Shown here in pieces: positions 27,450 to 35,572 of a stretch of 64,000 bases of DNA. A model generated the notes under the pieces. That model was not told the DNA's origin and did no database searches. It saw only the letters and a list, made by a program, of their open reading frames with translations. The DNA is from Streptomyces avicenniae. Lineage in GTDB: Bacteria; Actinomycetota; Actinomycetes; Streptomycetales; Streptomycetaceae. The stretch's first letter is position 1, and every line of letters begins with the position of its first letter. The position numbers and the translations under genes are program-made. The stretch covers positions 744,001 to 808,000 of the forward strand of contig NZ_JOEK01000001.1 in assembly GCF_000719135.1 (NCBI RefSeq), read 5' to 3'.

Positions 27450-28205
27450 TCAGGCCAGGCCGTTCCAGCCCCACCGGGGCGTGGGCCCCGGCTCGCCGAG
27501 GTCCGTGCCGACCGGATCGGCCGAGACGTCGCGGGCGATGCGCGTGCCCCAGTCGAAGTACTCCAGGACGCGGCGCCGCAGCTCCGCGTCGTCCGGCAGC
27601 TCATCGGCCACTGCGTCGGCCATCAACTCCATCCACCTGACGCGCTGTTCCTCGGTGATCGAGCGGCCGAGGTGGGCGCGCAGGAGGGCCTGGTGGCCGC
27701 CGTGGTCGGCGGTGAAGTCCTCGGGGCCGCCGAAGACTTCGGCGAGCCAGACGGCGACGTGCTCGATGTGCGTGCGCGTGAAGTCGGCGAAGACGGGGGC
27801 GAGGAGCGGGTCGGCGAGCACGCCGTCGTAGAAGGTGTTGCTCAGGCGGCGGAGGGCGTCCGTGCCGCCCACCGCCTCGTGCAGCGTTGCGCGGCGCGGA
27901 GCCGGGGAGACGACGGCGGTGTGCGCGTAGTGCTTCATCTCCTCGATGTCCCCGATCCAGCCGCGGACGGCGGCCAGGAACGGCGGGAAGTACGGGCCGC
28001 CCCGGAACCCCTGCTCGTGGTCGGCGACCGAGGTCCACTCGATGCGCAGGACGTAGCGCTCGGGCTCCTCGACGCCGTGGGACAGCTCGTACGCCAGGCA
28101 CTGCGGCGCCAGGTCCAGCTGAGCGGCGGCGGTCGCGTACGCCTGCTCGAACGCGGTCCTGCGGTCCTGTTCCGGTATGCGGTAGCGGATGTACTCGACG
28201 ATCAC
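27450..28205 (-). CDS. Antibiotic-monooxygenase domain fused to group II truncated hemoglobin
   Basis: Start is GTG 28205 with GGAGG 6 bases upstream; the in-frame ATG at 28244 lacks a site. The 251 residues hold an N-terminal ABM-like ferredoxin domain (1-95: VEYIRYRIPEQDRRTAFEQA, YVLRIEWTSVADHEQGFRGG). The C-terminal truncated globin spans about 105-235: LHEAVGGTDALRRLSNTFYD, then DFTRTHIEHVAVWLAEVFGG and HGGHQALLRAHLGRSITEEQ, where the proximal His in HLGR and distal-side Tyr/Trp pattern fit TrHb2. Such a fusion could oxidise a small aromatic using haem-bound oxygen or sense NO/O2. The gene is convergent with the SnoaL-like gene, 7 bases away. Confidence 0.82.
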   Translation of the reverse strand: MIVEYIRYRIPEQDRRTAFEQAYATAAAQLDLAPQCLAYELSHGVEEPERYVLRIEWTSVADHEQGFRGGPYFPPFLAAVRGWIGDIEEMKHYAHTAVVSPAPRRATLHEAVGGTDALRRLSNTFYDGVLADPLLAPVFADFTRTHIEHVAVWLAEVFGGPEDFTADHGGHQALLRAHLGRSITEEQRVRWMELMADAVADELPDDAELRRRVLEYFDWGTRIARDVSADPVGTDLGEPGPTPRWGWNGLA

Positions 28206-28310
28206 GGTGATCCTCCCGGCGTTCACTTCCGCCCCATGCTTCACCCTTCCCGCCCGTGAATCGAGGCGTTCCCCTCGCGGCTCACCAAGCGGAGGGGGCG
28301 GCTCCGGATC

Positions 28311-28910
28311 TCAGGGCGCGGCGGGGAGCGCGCCGGTCACGACGGTGGTCACCGTGCGGTGGACGTCGGCCGGGGTCGGCGGGGCGCCGGTGCGGTCGGC
28401 GTAGAGGAGGTGGGCGGCGCCGATCAGGGTCGGGGCGAGGACGTCCACGGCGGCGCCCGGCACGACGCGGCCCCCGGCGCGCTCGGCGGCCAGGTAGGCG
28501 GCCAGGGCGGTCGTCGCCTCGGTGAGGACGGGGATGCCCCGGGGCGTGTCGGCGCGTAGCCGGGCGCGCAGGTCGTCGCGGAAGGTGATCAGGGCGACCA
28601 GCGCGACCGTCACGGGGCCGAAGAAGCCGACGAGCGCGTCGGCGAGGTTGTCCTCGACGGTGCCGGTGCCCGCGCGGTCGCGCAGGGCGGTGGCCGCGGC
28701 CTCGACGCGGGCGGCGGCGCGGTCGGCGACGAGGGCGGCGAGGAACGCGTCGAAGTCGGCGAAGTGCCGGTGCAGGACGCCCTTGGCGCAGCCCGCCTCG
28801 GCGGTGACGGCCCTGCTGGTCAGCGCGTGCGGGCCGTCGCGGAGCAGGACGCGCTCCGCCGCGTCGAAGAGCTGCTGGCGTGCGTCGCGCAGGGCGACTC
28901 CTGTCGGCAC
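28311..28910 (-). CDS. TetR-family transcriptional regulator
   Basis: 199 residues from GTG 28910, with GGGAGGA 5 bases upstream. The helix-turn-helix is ARQQLFDAAERVLLRDGPHA, LTSRAVTAEAGCAKGVLHRH and FADFDAFLAALV. The ligand domain is Ala-rich and helical. It is divergent from a methyltransferase gene. Two tandem dyads of GTGGGC-N4-GCCCAY occupy the gap (28932-28968), a convincing operator for this protein. Confidence 0.88.
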   Translation of the reverse strand: MPTGVALRDARQQLFDAAERVLLRDGPHALTSRAVTAEAGCAKGVLHRHFADFDAFLAALVADRAAARVEAAATALRDRAGTGTVEDNLADALVGFFGPVTVALVALITFRDDLRARLRADTPRGIPVLTEATTALAAYLAAERAGGRVVPGAAVDVLAPTLIGAAHLLYADRTGAPPTPADVHRTVTTVVTGALPAAP

Positions 28911-28924
28911 GCGGGTCCTCCCGG

Positions 28925-28968
28925 TTGACGAGTGGGCAAGCGCCCATTCATAGTGGGCGTATGCCCAC
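28925..28968 (+). promoter_or_regulatory. Methyltransferase promoter with two tandem TetR operators
   Basis: TTGACG (28925-28930), an 18-base gap, and CATAGT (28949-28954) form a promoter whose start would fall on base 28961, the A of the methyltransferase ATG. Dyad 1, TGGGC-AAGC-GCCCA (28933-28946), fills the spacer. Dyad 2, GTGGGC-GTAT-GCCCAC (28953-28968), covers the start codon. Their centres are 21 bases apart, two helical turns. Confidence 0.75.
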
Positions 28969-29779
28969 CCTACCGCCCGACCGGCCGCGCCGGTCGCACG
29001 AACTGCGCGCCGTCGCCGAGTCGTTCGGCATCGACGCCGCCCGCTACGACCGCGCCCGCCCCCGCTACCCCCGCGCCCTGATCGAGCGGATCGCGGAGGC
29101 CGCGGCGCCCGGCCGCGCCGTGCTCGACGTCGGCTGCGGCACCGGCATCGCCTCCCGGCAGCTGCGGGCGGCGGGCTGCCGGGTGCTCGGCGTCGAGACG
29201 GACGCGCGGATGGCCGAGGTGGCGCGGCGCCTCGGCGACGCCGTGGAGGTGGCGGCGTTCGAGGACTGGCGGCCGGAGGGGCGCGTGTTCGACGCGGTGG
29301 TCGCGGGTCAGGCGTGGCACTGGATCGCCCCGGCCGCCGGGGCGGTCAAGGCGGCGGGCGTCCTGCGGCCCGGCGGGCTGCTCGCGCCGTTCTGGAACGC
29401 GTTCGCCTTCCCGCCCGAGCTGGCGGACGATGTGGCCGCCGTCCTCGAACGCGCCCTGCCAGGCGCGCCGTTCGACGTCGCGGCCATGGCCAGGGGCGAC
29501 CTCGGCGGTCACGACGCGCTGACCGCCGCGGCCGTCGAGGGGATACGCGCGAGCGGCGCGTTCGCCGAGCCGCGGCACTGGCGGTACGCGTGGGAGCTGA
29601 CGTACACCCGCGACGCGTGGCTCGACCAGATGCCGACCCAGGGCGCGTTCACGCGCCTGCCGCCCGACGCCCTCGCGGCGGTCCTGGACGGCGTCGGGGC
29701 CGCGATCGACGCGCGGGGCGGCGTGTTCACCGTGCGGTACGAGACGGTGGCCGTCGCCGCGACCAGGACCGACGCTTGA
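28961..29779 (+). CDS. Class I SAM-dependent methyltransferase
   Basis: 272 residues from ATG 28961; the longer open frame upstream crosses the operators. Motif I is VLDVGCGTGIASRQL, and VLGVETDARMAEVAR carries the acidic ribose ligand. DAVVAGQAWHWIAPAAG with GVLRPGGLLAPFWNAF completes the UbiE/methyltransferase-11 core. An early SFGIDAARYDRARPRYP matches small-molecule methyltransferases of the bacterial Trm/UbiE-like type. The acceptor is unknown. Expression is likely from a leaderless message repressed by the divergent TetR. Confidence 0.88.
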   Translation: MPTLPPDRPRRSHELRAVAESFGIDAARYDRARPRYPRALIERIAEAAAPGRAVLDVGCGTGIASRQLRAAGCRVLGVETDARMAEVARRLGDAVEVAAFEDWRPEGRVFDAVVAGQAWHWIAPAAGAVKAAGVLRPGGLLAPFWNAFAFPPELADDVAAVLERALPGAPFDVAAMARGDLGGHDALTAAAVEGIRASGAFAEPRHWRYAWELTYTRDAWLDQMPTQGAFTRLPPDALAAVLDGVGAAIDARGGVFTVRYETVAVAATRTDA

Positions 29780-29806
29780 CCTCAAGGACGCTTGAACTCC
29801 TACGGT
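29777..29806 (+). promoter_or_regulatory. Promoter with internal dyad upstream of MarR-like gene
   Basis: TTGACC (29777-29782), 18 bases, then TACGGT (29801-29806). A perfect dyad TCAAG-GACG-CTTGA (29782-29795) lies in the spacer. The -35 box overlaps the stop codon of the methyltransferase gene. Autoregulation by the gene product is plausible. Confidence 0.55.
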
Positions 29807-29840
29807 TGCCCCATCGACACACCGTGAGGAAGGAAGAGCG

Positions 29841-30308
29841 ATGACGCAGCACGACGCCGCCGACGCCGCGCTGGCCGCACAGCCGGCCGCCTACTGGACG
29901 GGGGTGGCCTACGAGGCCGTCATCGCGTTCATCCGCGCCCAGCAGGCACTGCACGGCTTCACGCAGCCCCAGTTCTGGCTGCTGCGCAACCTGTCGCGGC
30001 ACGACATCTCGCCCGACGGCGAGGGGATGACCGTCCCCGAACTCCGCGCCGCCATGCGGTCGTACCTGCGCCCCGAGGACGACCTCGTGGCCGAGTCGGC
30101 CGTCCTGGTGGCGCGCGGCTGGCTCACGAGGGACGGCGACGGGCGGCTGTGGATCACCGAGGCGGGCGAGGAGGCGCGGCTGCGGCTGAAGAAGGAGGCC
30201 CCCGGCATCCGCGACGCCATCCACGAGGGCATCGACGACGCCGACTACGTGACGACCGTGAAGGTCCTCCAGCGGATGATCCGCAACACCGGAGGCGCCC
30301 AGGACTGA
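29841..30308 (+). CDS. MarR-like winged-helix protein
   Basis: 155 residues from ATG 29841, with GGAAGAG just upstream. Order: helical N-terminus (AYWTGVAYEAVIAFIRAQQA), FTQPQFWLLRNLSRHDISPD, a winged helix (MTVPELRAAMRSYLRPEDDL, ESAVLVARGWLTRDGDGRLW) and ITEAGEEARLRLKKEAPGI. This is a MarR variant I have seen in Streptomyces, with an unusual insertion in the recognition region. Target genes are unclear; a dyad in its own promoter suggests autoregulation. It lies between the methyltransferase and a SnoaL-like gene. Confidence 0.75.
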   Translation: MTQHDAADAALAAQPAAYWTGVAYEAVIAFIRAQQALHGFTQPQFWLLRNLSRHDISPDGEGMTVPELRAAMRSYLRPEDDLVAESAVLVARGWLTRDGDGRLWITEAGEEARLRLKKEAPGIRDAIHEGIDDADYVTTVKVLQRMIRNTGGAQD

Positions 30309-30323
30309 GCCCCCTCCTCATCG

Positions 30324-30380
30324 TTGGCGTGACCAATGGAATCGGCGTATAGTTGGCGAGGCCAATATTGGATCGCCCAA
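30324..30380 (+). promoter_or_regulatory. Promoter with three TTGG-N5-CCAA dyads
   Basis: TTGG-N5-CCAA occurs at 30324-30336, 30353-30365 and 30368-30380. TTGGCG (30324-30329) and TATAGT (30348-30353), 18 bases apart, make a good promoter that begins inside the first dyad and ends at the second. The SnoaL-like gene starts at 30394 with GAGGGGGA upstream. Confidence 0.75.
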
Positions 30381-30393
30381 TGAGGGGGACGTC

Positions 30394-30807
30394 ATGTCCA
30401 CGGACACCCTGCCCGCCGACCGCGCCGAGATCGCCGACCTGCTCACCCGCCTCGCCCGGCTGATCGACGAGAAGCGGTGGGACGACGCGGGCACCGTCTA
30501 CGCCGACGACATCGCCGTCCACTCGCCGCGCGGGGGCGAACTCCGCGGCCTGGACGAGGTCGTCGCCTTCATGAAGCGGGCCGAGGTCGCGGGCGAGCAC
30601 ACCCAGCACGTCACCACCGACCTCCTCGTGGAGGTCCAGGGCGACCACGCCTCCGCCGCCGCCAACTCGCTCGTCTTCTTCCACCGTGACGGGCAGGCGC
30701 CCCACCTGACGAGCGGCCTGCGGCTCGACTCCGCCCTCACGAGGACACCGGCGGGCTGGCGGATCAGCGAATGGCGCATCACCCTCGCCTGGACGCGGGC
30801 GGGTTGA
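30394..30807 (+). CDS. SnoaL-like (NTF2-fold) polyketide-cyclase-type protein
   Basis: 137 residues from ATG 30394. The fold is read from EIADLLTRLARLIDEKRWDD, AGTVYADDIAVHSPRGGELR and LDEVVAFMKRAEVAGEHTQH, then SGLRLDSALTRTPAGWRISE. SnoaL_4-type proteins bind hydrophobic small molecules and may act as cyclases, isomerases or dehydratases. There is no nearby polyketide cluster, so a stress or detoxification role is as likely. It is controlled by the triple-dyad promoter just upstream and ends before a very strong terminator. Confidence 0.8.
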   Translation: MSTDTLPADRAEIADLLTRLARLIDEKRWDDAGTVYADDIAVHSPRGGELRGLDEVVAFMKRAEVAGEHTQHVTTDLLVEVQGDHASAAANSLVFFHRDGQAPHLTSGLRLDSALTRTPAGWRISEWRITLAWTRAG

Positions 30808-30820
30808 CGGGGCGCGCAGG

Positions 30821-30854
30821 CGGGGCCCAGGACCGGGAATGGTCCTGGGCCCCG
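30821..30854. terminator. Strong terminator hairpin
   Basis: CGGGGCCCAGGACC (30821-30834) pairs perfectly with GGTCCTGGGCCCCG (30841-30854) around the 6-base loop GGGAAT: a 14-pair stem. Confidence 0.85.
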
Positions 30855-30896
30855 TCCGGTTGACACGTCAGCAACCGACCTTCCCGAGGAGCCGAC

Positions 30897-31325
30897 ATGC
30901 CCGAGCAGCCCGACGAGTCCCCGGTCCGCGAACTCCGCCTGGTGGTCACCGCCGCCGACTACGACGCGGCGCTGCACTTCTACCGGGACGTCCTCGGCCT
31001 GCCGGAGCGCGGCGCGTTCGCCTCCGCCGACGGACGCGTCACCATCCTCGACGCGGGCCGCGCCACCCTGGAGCTGACCGATCCGAACCACGCCGCGTTC
31101 ATCGACGACGTCGAGGTCGGACGCCGCGTCGCCGGGCACATCCGCGTCGCCCTCCAGGTGGACGACTCCACCGCCACCACGGCGAAGCTGGCCGACGCCG
31201 GGGCCGAGGTCGTCGCCCCACCGACGCGCACGCCCTGGAACTCGCTCAACTCCCGGCTGGAGGCGCCCGGCGCCCTCCAACTGACCCTGTTCACCGAGCT
31301 GGACGACGAGGGCGCCCCCGCCTGA
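30897..31325 (+). CDS. VOC-family protein (glyoxalase/extradiol dioxygenase fold)
   Basis: 142 residues from ATG 30897, with GAGGAG 7 bases upstream. The two modules are [31 protein letters not shown] and [14 protein letters not shown], then [20 protein letters not shown] and [19 protein letters not shown]. The Glu and Gln near the strand ends are possible metal ligands. Members handle glyoxal, antibiotics or aromatic compounds. It lies between the terminator at 30821-30854 and the kinase gene 62 bases downstream, so it may form a small unit with the latter. Confidence 0.8.
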   Translation: MPEQPDESPVRELRLVVTAADYDAALHFYRDVLGLPERGAFASADGRVTILDAGRATLELTDPNHAAFIDDVEVGRRVAGHIRVALQVDDSTATTAKLADAGAEVVAPPTRTPWNSLNSRLEAPGALQLTLFTELDDEGAPA

Positions 31326-31387
31326 CCCCCACCCCCCGGTCGGTAGGCTGCGGCACACGACCCGAACTCCCGCCGGAGGAAACGCCG

Positions 31388-32320
31388 ATGACCGGCACGA
31401 GCCACCCCTGGCCGATCGAGGTCCCGCCCGCCCTCGCCGCCTCCTGGACACGGCACCTCGGCGACGACGGGACGGCCCACGCCGCCACGCTGCCCGCCCT
31501 CCTCGGCGACCTCATCGACCGCTGGGACCTTCGCCCCGACGGGACGCCCGCCACGGGCGAAGCCTCCTTCGTCCTGCCCGTGCTCCGCCGCGACGGCACC
31601 CGCGCCGTCCTCAAGGCCCAGCCGCCGCGCGAGGAGACCACCGCCGCGCTCCTCGGCCTGCGCACCTGGCGGGGCAACGGCATCGTGCGGCTCCTGGACC
31701 ACGACCCGGCGAGCAGCACCATGCTCCTGGAACGGCTGGACGACACCCGCACCCTCGCCTCCGTCGCGGACGACGACACCGCGACGGGCATCCTCGCCGC
31801 GCTCCAGGCCCGGCTGGTCGCCCTCCCCGCGCCGCCGGGGCTGCGCACCCTCCACGACATCGCCGCCGCGATGCTCGACGCGACACCACGCGCCGCCACG
31901 GCCCTCGCCGACCCGGCCGAACGGCGCCTCCTGCACGACTGGGCCGCGGCCGTCGCCGAACTGCACGGCACCTCGGGCGACCGGCTCCTGCACTGGGACC
32001 TGCACCACGGCAACGTCCTCGCCGCGGACCGCGAGCCCTGGCTCGCCATCGACCCGGAACCCCTCGCCGGAGACCCCGGCTTCGACCTGTGGCCCGCCCT
32101 CGACAGCCGCTGGGACGACGTCGTCGTGCCGGGCGGCGTCCACCGCGTGGTGCGCCGCCGCTTCGACCAGCTCACCGAGGCCCTCGGCCTGGACCGCGAC
32201 CGCGCGACCGGCTGGACGCTCGGGCGCCTGCTCCAGAACGCGCTGTGGGACGTCGAGGACGGCGAGACCGCCCTCGCCCCGCCCGCCGTCGCCCTCGCCG
32301 AGGCGCTGACGGACCGCTGA
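31388..32320 (+). CDS. Aminoglycoside/hydroxyurea antibiotic resistance kinase, streptomycin 6-kinase-like
   Basis: 310 residues from ATG 31388, with GGAGGAAA 7 bases upstream. The APH(6) pattern is good: early [16 protein letters not shown], then [20 protein letters not shown] for the ATP lysine. [20 protein letters not shown] is the catalytic loop, followed by [20 protein letters not shown]. These are the signatures of streptomycin 6-kinases and their relatives. The substrate could be streptomycin or another sugar alcohol; resistance is inferred from family only. It ends at a convergent terminator shared with the opp operon. Confidence 0.82.
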   Translation: MTGTSHPWPIEVPPALAASWTRHLGDDGTAHAATLPALLGDLIDRWDLRPDGTPATGEASFVLPVLRRDGTRAVLKAQPPREETTAALLGLRTWRGNGIVRLLDHDPASSTMLLERLDDTRTLASVADDDTATGILAALQARLVALPAPPGLRTLHDIAAAMLDATPRAATALADPAERRLLHDWAAAVAELHGTSGDRLLHWDLHHGNVLAADREPWLAIDPEPLAGDPGFDLWPALDSRWDDVVVPGGVHRVVRRRFDQLTEALGLDRDRATGWTLGRLLQNALWDVEDGETALAPPAVALAEALTDR

Positions 32321-32342
32321 GCGCCGCGCCCCGACGCAGAAC

Positions 32343-32375
32343 GCCCCCGTACCAGCTCGTGGCCGGTACGGGGGC
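32343..32375. terminator. Bidirectional terminator between the kinase and opp operon
   Basis: GCCCCCGTACC (32343-32353) pairs with GGTACGGGGGC (32365-32375), an 11-pair stem with an 11-base loop. It serves both the plus-strand kinase and the minus-strand opp operon. Confidence 0.85.
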
Positions 32376-32396
32376 GCCCTGTCCCCGTGGAAGGGC

Positions 32397-33416
32397 TCAG
32401 ACGGCGGCGACCGTGACCGGCGCCGCCTCCTCCGCGAAGTGGCACGCGACCGGGTGGCCCTGGCCCCGGTCCTTCAGCTCAGGCGTCTCCGTCGCGCAGA
32501 TGTCCCGCGCCTTCCAGCAGCGCGTCCGGAAACGGCAGCCGCTCGGCGGGTCGAGCGGGCTGGGCACGTCGCCGGTCAGCACCGTACGGCGGCGCTGCCG
32601 CTCCTTGCGCGGGTCGGCCAGCGGCGCGGCCGACAGCAGCGCCTGCGTGTACGGGTGCGACGGGCGCTCGTACACGTCCTGCCGCGTGCCCGTCTCCACG
32701 ATCCGGCCGAGGTACATCACCGCGACGCGGTCCGAGATGTGGCGCACCACGGACAGGTCGTGCGCGATGAACACGTACGCCACGCCCAGGCGGTCCTGGA
32801 GGTCCTCCAGGAGGTTCACCACACCCGCCTGCACCGACACGTCGAGCGCGGAGACCGGCTCGTCCAGCACCAGCAGCTTCGGGTTCAGCGCGAGCGCGCG
32901 GGCGATGCCGATGCGCTGGCGCTGGCCGCCGGAGAACTCGTGCGGGTACCGGTTGCCGTGCTCGGGGCTCAGGCCGACGAGCGACAGCAGCTCGGCCACC
33001 CGCTGCTTGCCGCCGTCGCGGTACTGGCCCTGCACCTTCAGCGGCTCGGCGATGATGTCGTTCACCGGCAGCCGCGGGTTCAGCGAGGCGTACGGGTCCT
33101 GGAAGACCATGCCCGCCTTGCGCTGCACCGGACGCAGCTGGCTCGCCGAGAGCCCGGTGATCTCCTCGCCGTCGAACGTGACAGAACCCGACGTCGGCTT
33201 GATCAGCTGGAGCAGCGCCCGGCCCGTCGTGGACTTGCCGCAGCCCGACTCGCCGACGACGCCCAGCGTCTCGCCCTCGTTCACCGCGAAGGACACGCCG
33301 CTGACCGCCTGGACCTGCCCCACGACCCGGCGGATCAGGCCGCCGCCGCGCACGGGGAAGTTCACCACCAGATCGGTGACGTTCAGCAGTTCCTTCGTCT
33401 TCGTCATGGTGGTCAT
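32397..33416 (-). CDS. Oligopeptide ABC transporter ATPase (OppF/DppF-like)
   Basis: 339 residues. Walker A is [15 protein letters not shown], signature [20 protein letters not shown], Walker [17 protein letters not shown] and the H-loop [18 protein letters not shown]. The C-terminal OppF-type domain has a Cys cluster ([14 protein letters not shown]), typical of peptide importers, where it can hold a metal-sulfur centre. The gene is last in a five-gene operon and its ATG overlaps the stop of the other ATPase by 4 bases. It energises import of di- or oligopeptides. Confidence 0.93.
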   Translation of the reverse strand: MTTMTKTKELLNVTDLVVNFPVRGGGLIRRVVGQVQAVSGVSFAVNEGETLGVVGESGCGKSTTGRALLQLIKPTSGSVTFDGEEITGLSASQLRPVQRKAGMVFQDPYASLNPRLPVNDIIAEPLKVQGQYRDGGKQRVAELLSLVGLSPEHGNRYPHEFSGGQRQRIGIARALALNPKLLVLDEPVSALDVSVQAGVVNLLEDLQDRLGVAYVFIAHDLSVVRHISDRVAVMYLGRIVETGTRQDVYERPSHPYTQALLSAAPLADPRKERQRRRTVLTGDVPSPLDPPSGCRFRTRCWKARDICATETPELKDRGQGHPVACHFAEEAAPVTVAAV

Positions 33417-34555
33417 CGGCCCTCCTCGGGTGAGCGGAAGAACGCCGTCGCGTCCTCCGCGGCGGCCAGACGGTCGCTGTGGTGGCAGGCGGCCAGGTGG
33501 CCGTCCTCCGTGGTGGTCAGCTCGGGCTCACGCTCGCGGCACACGTCGGTCGCCAGCGGGCAGCGCGGCGAGAACGGGCAGCCCACCGGCAGGCTGATCA
33601 GCGACGGCGGGGTGCCGCCGATGGGCCGCAGCCGCCCGTCGCGCTCGCCGTCCAGCGACGGGATGGAGCCCAGCAGACCGGCGGTGTACGGCATCCGCGG
33701 CTCGTAGAACACCTGGTCCGTCGAGCCGACCTCGACCGGCTTGCCCGCGTACATGACCAGCGTGCGGTGGGCCATGCCCGCGATCACGCCGAGGTCGTGC
33801 GTGATCATGAGGATCGCGGCGTTGACCTCGTCCTTGACCTCAAGGAGCTTCTCCAGGATCTGCGCCTGGACGGTCACGTCGAGGGCCGTGGTCGGCTCGT
33901 CGGCGATGATCACGTCCGGGTCGTTGATGATCGCCATCGCGATCATCACGCGCTGCCGCATACCGCCGGAGAACTCGTGCGGGTACGCCTTCAGCCGCTT
34001 GTCCGCCTGCGGGATGCCGACGAGGTCGAGCATCTCCTTGGCGCGGGCGAGCGCCTGCTTGCGCGGCACCAGGTGGTGCGCGAGCACGGCCTCGGCGAGC
34101 TGGTCGCCGATGGACCGCACCGGGTTCAGCGACGTCATCGGGTCCTGGAAGATCATGGCGATCTTCCGGCCGCGCAGCGCGCGCTGCTCGTTCGGGCGCA
34201 GCGCCAGGAGGTCCTGGCCGCGGTAGCGGATGTTGCCGCGCACGCGGGCGCTCTTCGGCAGCAGGCCCATGACGGCCATCGACGACACCGACTTGCCCGA
34301 GCCCGACTCGCCGACGATGCCCAGCACCTCACGGGCGTGCAGCGTGTAGTCGATGCCGCGCACGGCCCGGACGAGGCCGTCGTCCGTGGGGAACTCCACC
34401 GTCAGGTTCTCGACGGAGAGGATCACCTCGTCCGACGGCGGCTTGGCCTGCGCCAGCGTGAGGGCGTTGTGCACCTCTTCCGCGGCCTCGGTCACGGAGG
34501 CGTCGCCGCTCACCGCGGGGGCCGGGATTTTCACAGGGGGGATCTGGGAAGGCAT
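33413..34555 (-). CDS. Oligopeptide ABC transporter ATPase (OppD/DppD-like)
   Basis: 380 residues with a 40-residue N-terminal extension ([17 protein letters not shown]) before the usual start of the ATPase fold at [15 protein letters not shown]. Walker A is [18 protein letters not shown], signature [20 protein letters not shown], Walker [17 protein letters not shown], and the C-terminal Cys cluster is [14 protein letters not shown]. It pairs with the OppF-like subunit. Its ATG shares one base with the stop of the upstream permease gene (TGATG-type junction). Confidence 0.93.
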   Translation of the reverse strand: MPSQIPPVKIPAPAVSGDASVTEAAEEVHNALTLAQAKPPSDEVILSVENLTVEFPTDDGLVRAVRGIDYTLHAREVLGIVGESGSGKSVSSMAVMGLLPKSARVRGNIRYRGQDLLALRPNEQRALRGRKIAMIFQDPMTSLNPVRSIGDQLAEAVLAHHLVPRKQALARAKEMLDLVGIPQADKRLKAYPHEFSGGMRQRVMIAMAIINDPDVIIADEPTTALDVTVQAQILEKLLEVKDEVNAAILMITHDLGVIAGMAHRTLVMYAGKPVEVGSTDQVFYEPRMPYTAGLLGSIPSLDGERDGRLRPIGGTPPSLISLPVGCPFSPRCPLATDVCREREPELTTTEDGHLAACHHSDRLAAAEDATAFFRSPEEGR

Positions 34556-35559
34556 CAGTCACGCACCCGGGTCTGTCGCGGATCGAAGGCGTCACGCAGG
34601 CCGTCGCCGATGAAGTTGACCGACAGCGCGATGGCGATGATGAACACGCCCGGCCAGTAGAACAGCCAGGGGCGGACGGTCAGCGCCGTGCGGTAGTCGT
34701 TGATCTGGCGGCCGAGCGAGGTGTCGGGCGGCTGGACGCCGAGGTCGAGGAACGACAGCGCCGACTCGGTCAGCACGGCGCTCGCGATCGCCAGCGTGGC
34801 CGACACGATGATGATGCCCATGGCGTTGGGCAGGATGTGCTTGAAGATGATCCGACCGGCCGAGGTGCCGACCGAACGGGCCGCCTCCACGTACTCCTTC
34901 TCCCGCAGCGACAGCACCTCGCCGCGCACCAGGCGGGCGATCTGCGTCCACAGGCACAGGCCGAGGAAGAGCGCGAAGAGCACCACGCCGCGGTCCGCCA
35001 CGATGGAGCCGATCAGACCGGCGATCAGCAGCGTCGGGATGGCGATCATGACGTCGGTGACCCGCATCAGGACCGACTCGATCCAGCCGCGGAAGTAGCC
35101 CGCGGCGGCACCGATGATCGTGCCGACCAGGGTGGAGACCAGGCCGACGACGATCGCGATCATCAGCGACACCTGCGTGCCGCGCATGGTGAGCGCGAAG
35201 TAGTCACGGCCGATGTTGTCCTGGCCGAACGGGTGCTCGCCGAGGTGCACGCCGCCGCCGCCGAGGAAGCTCGGCAGGACGGACAGGGTGGGACCGCCGC
35301 CGGTGACGGTGCCGGTCTCGGTGGGCGACTTGTCCCACCAGCCGGGGATCGGTCCCAGGCCGATCGAGCTGATGGACAGCACGACGACCACGAGGAAGAG
35401 GAACATCCCGAACAGGGCGCCGCGGTGCCGGAAGAACCGGCGCCTGATCAGCTGACCCTGGGATCGGGCGACGATGGTGAGTCCGTGTGCGGTGGCATTC
35501 GCCGCACCCGGCGCCGCCGGGGCCGTTTCCGCCCCGGCCGGCTGCGCGTTACGCGTCAT
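34555..35559 (-). CDS. Peptide ABC transporter permease (OppC/DppC-like)
   Basis: 334 residues from ATG 35559; GGAG-like bases precede it. A 40-residue cytoplasmic Ala-rich start is followed by the first membrane span (LFGMFLFLVVVVLSISSIG). A periplasmic-side loop with HPFGQDNIGRDYFALTMRGT, the classical OppC motif, comes before four or five further spans. The cytoplasmic EAA loop reads EYVEAARSVGTSAGRIIFKH, contacting the ATPases. It forms the channel with the OppB-like gene directly upstream, 13 bases away. Confidence 0.92.
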   Translation of the reverse strand: MTRNAQPAGAETAPAAPGAANATAHGLTIVARSQGQLIRRRFFRHRGALFGMFLFLVVVVLSISSIGLGPIPGWWDKSPTETGTVTGGGPTLSVLPSFLGGGGVHLGEHPFGQDNIGRDYFALTMRGTQVSLMIAIVVGLVSTLVGTIIGAAAGYFRGWIESVLMRVTDVMIAIPTLLIAGLIGSIVADRGVVLFALFLGLCLWTQIARLVRGEVLSLREKEYVEAARSVGTSAGRIIFKHILPNAMGIIIVSATLAIASAVLTESALSFLDLGVQPPDTSLGRQINDYRTALTVRPWLFYWPGVFIIAIALSVNFIGDGLRDAFDPRQTRVRD

Positions 35560-35572
35560 GGGCCAGTCTCCT

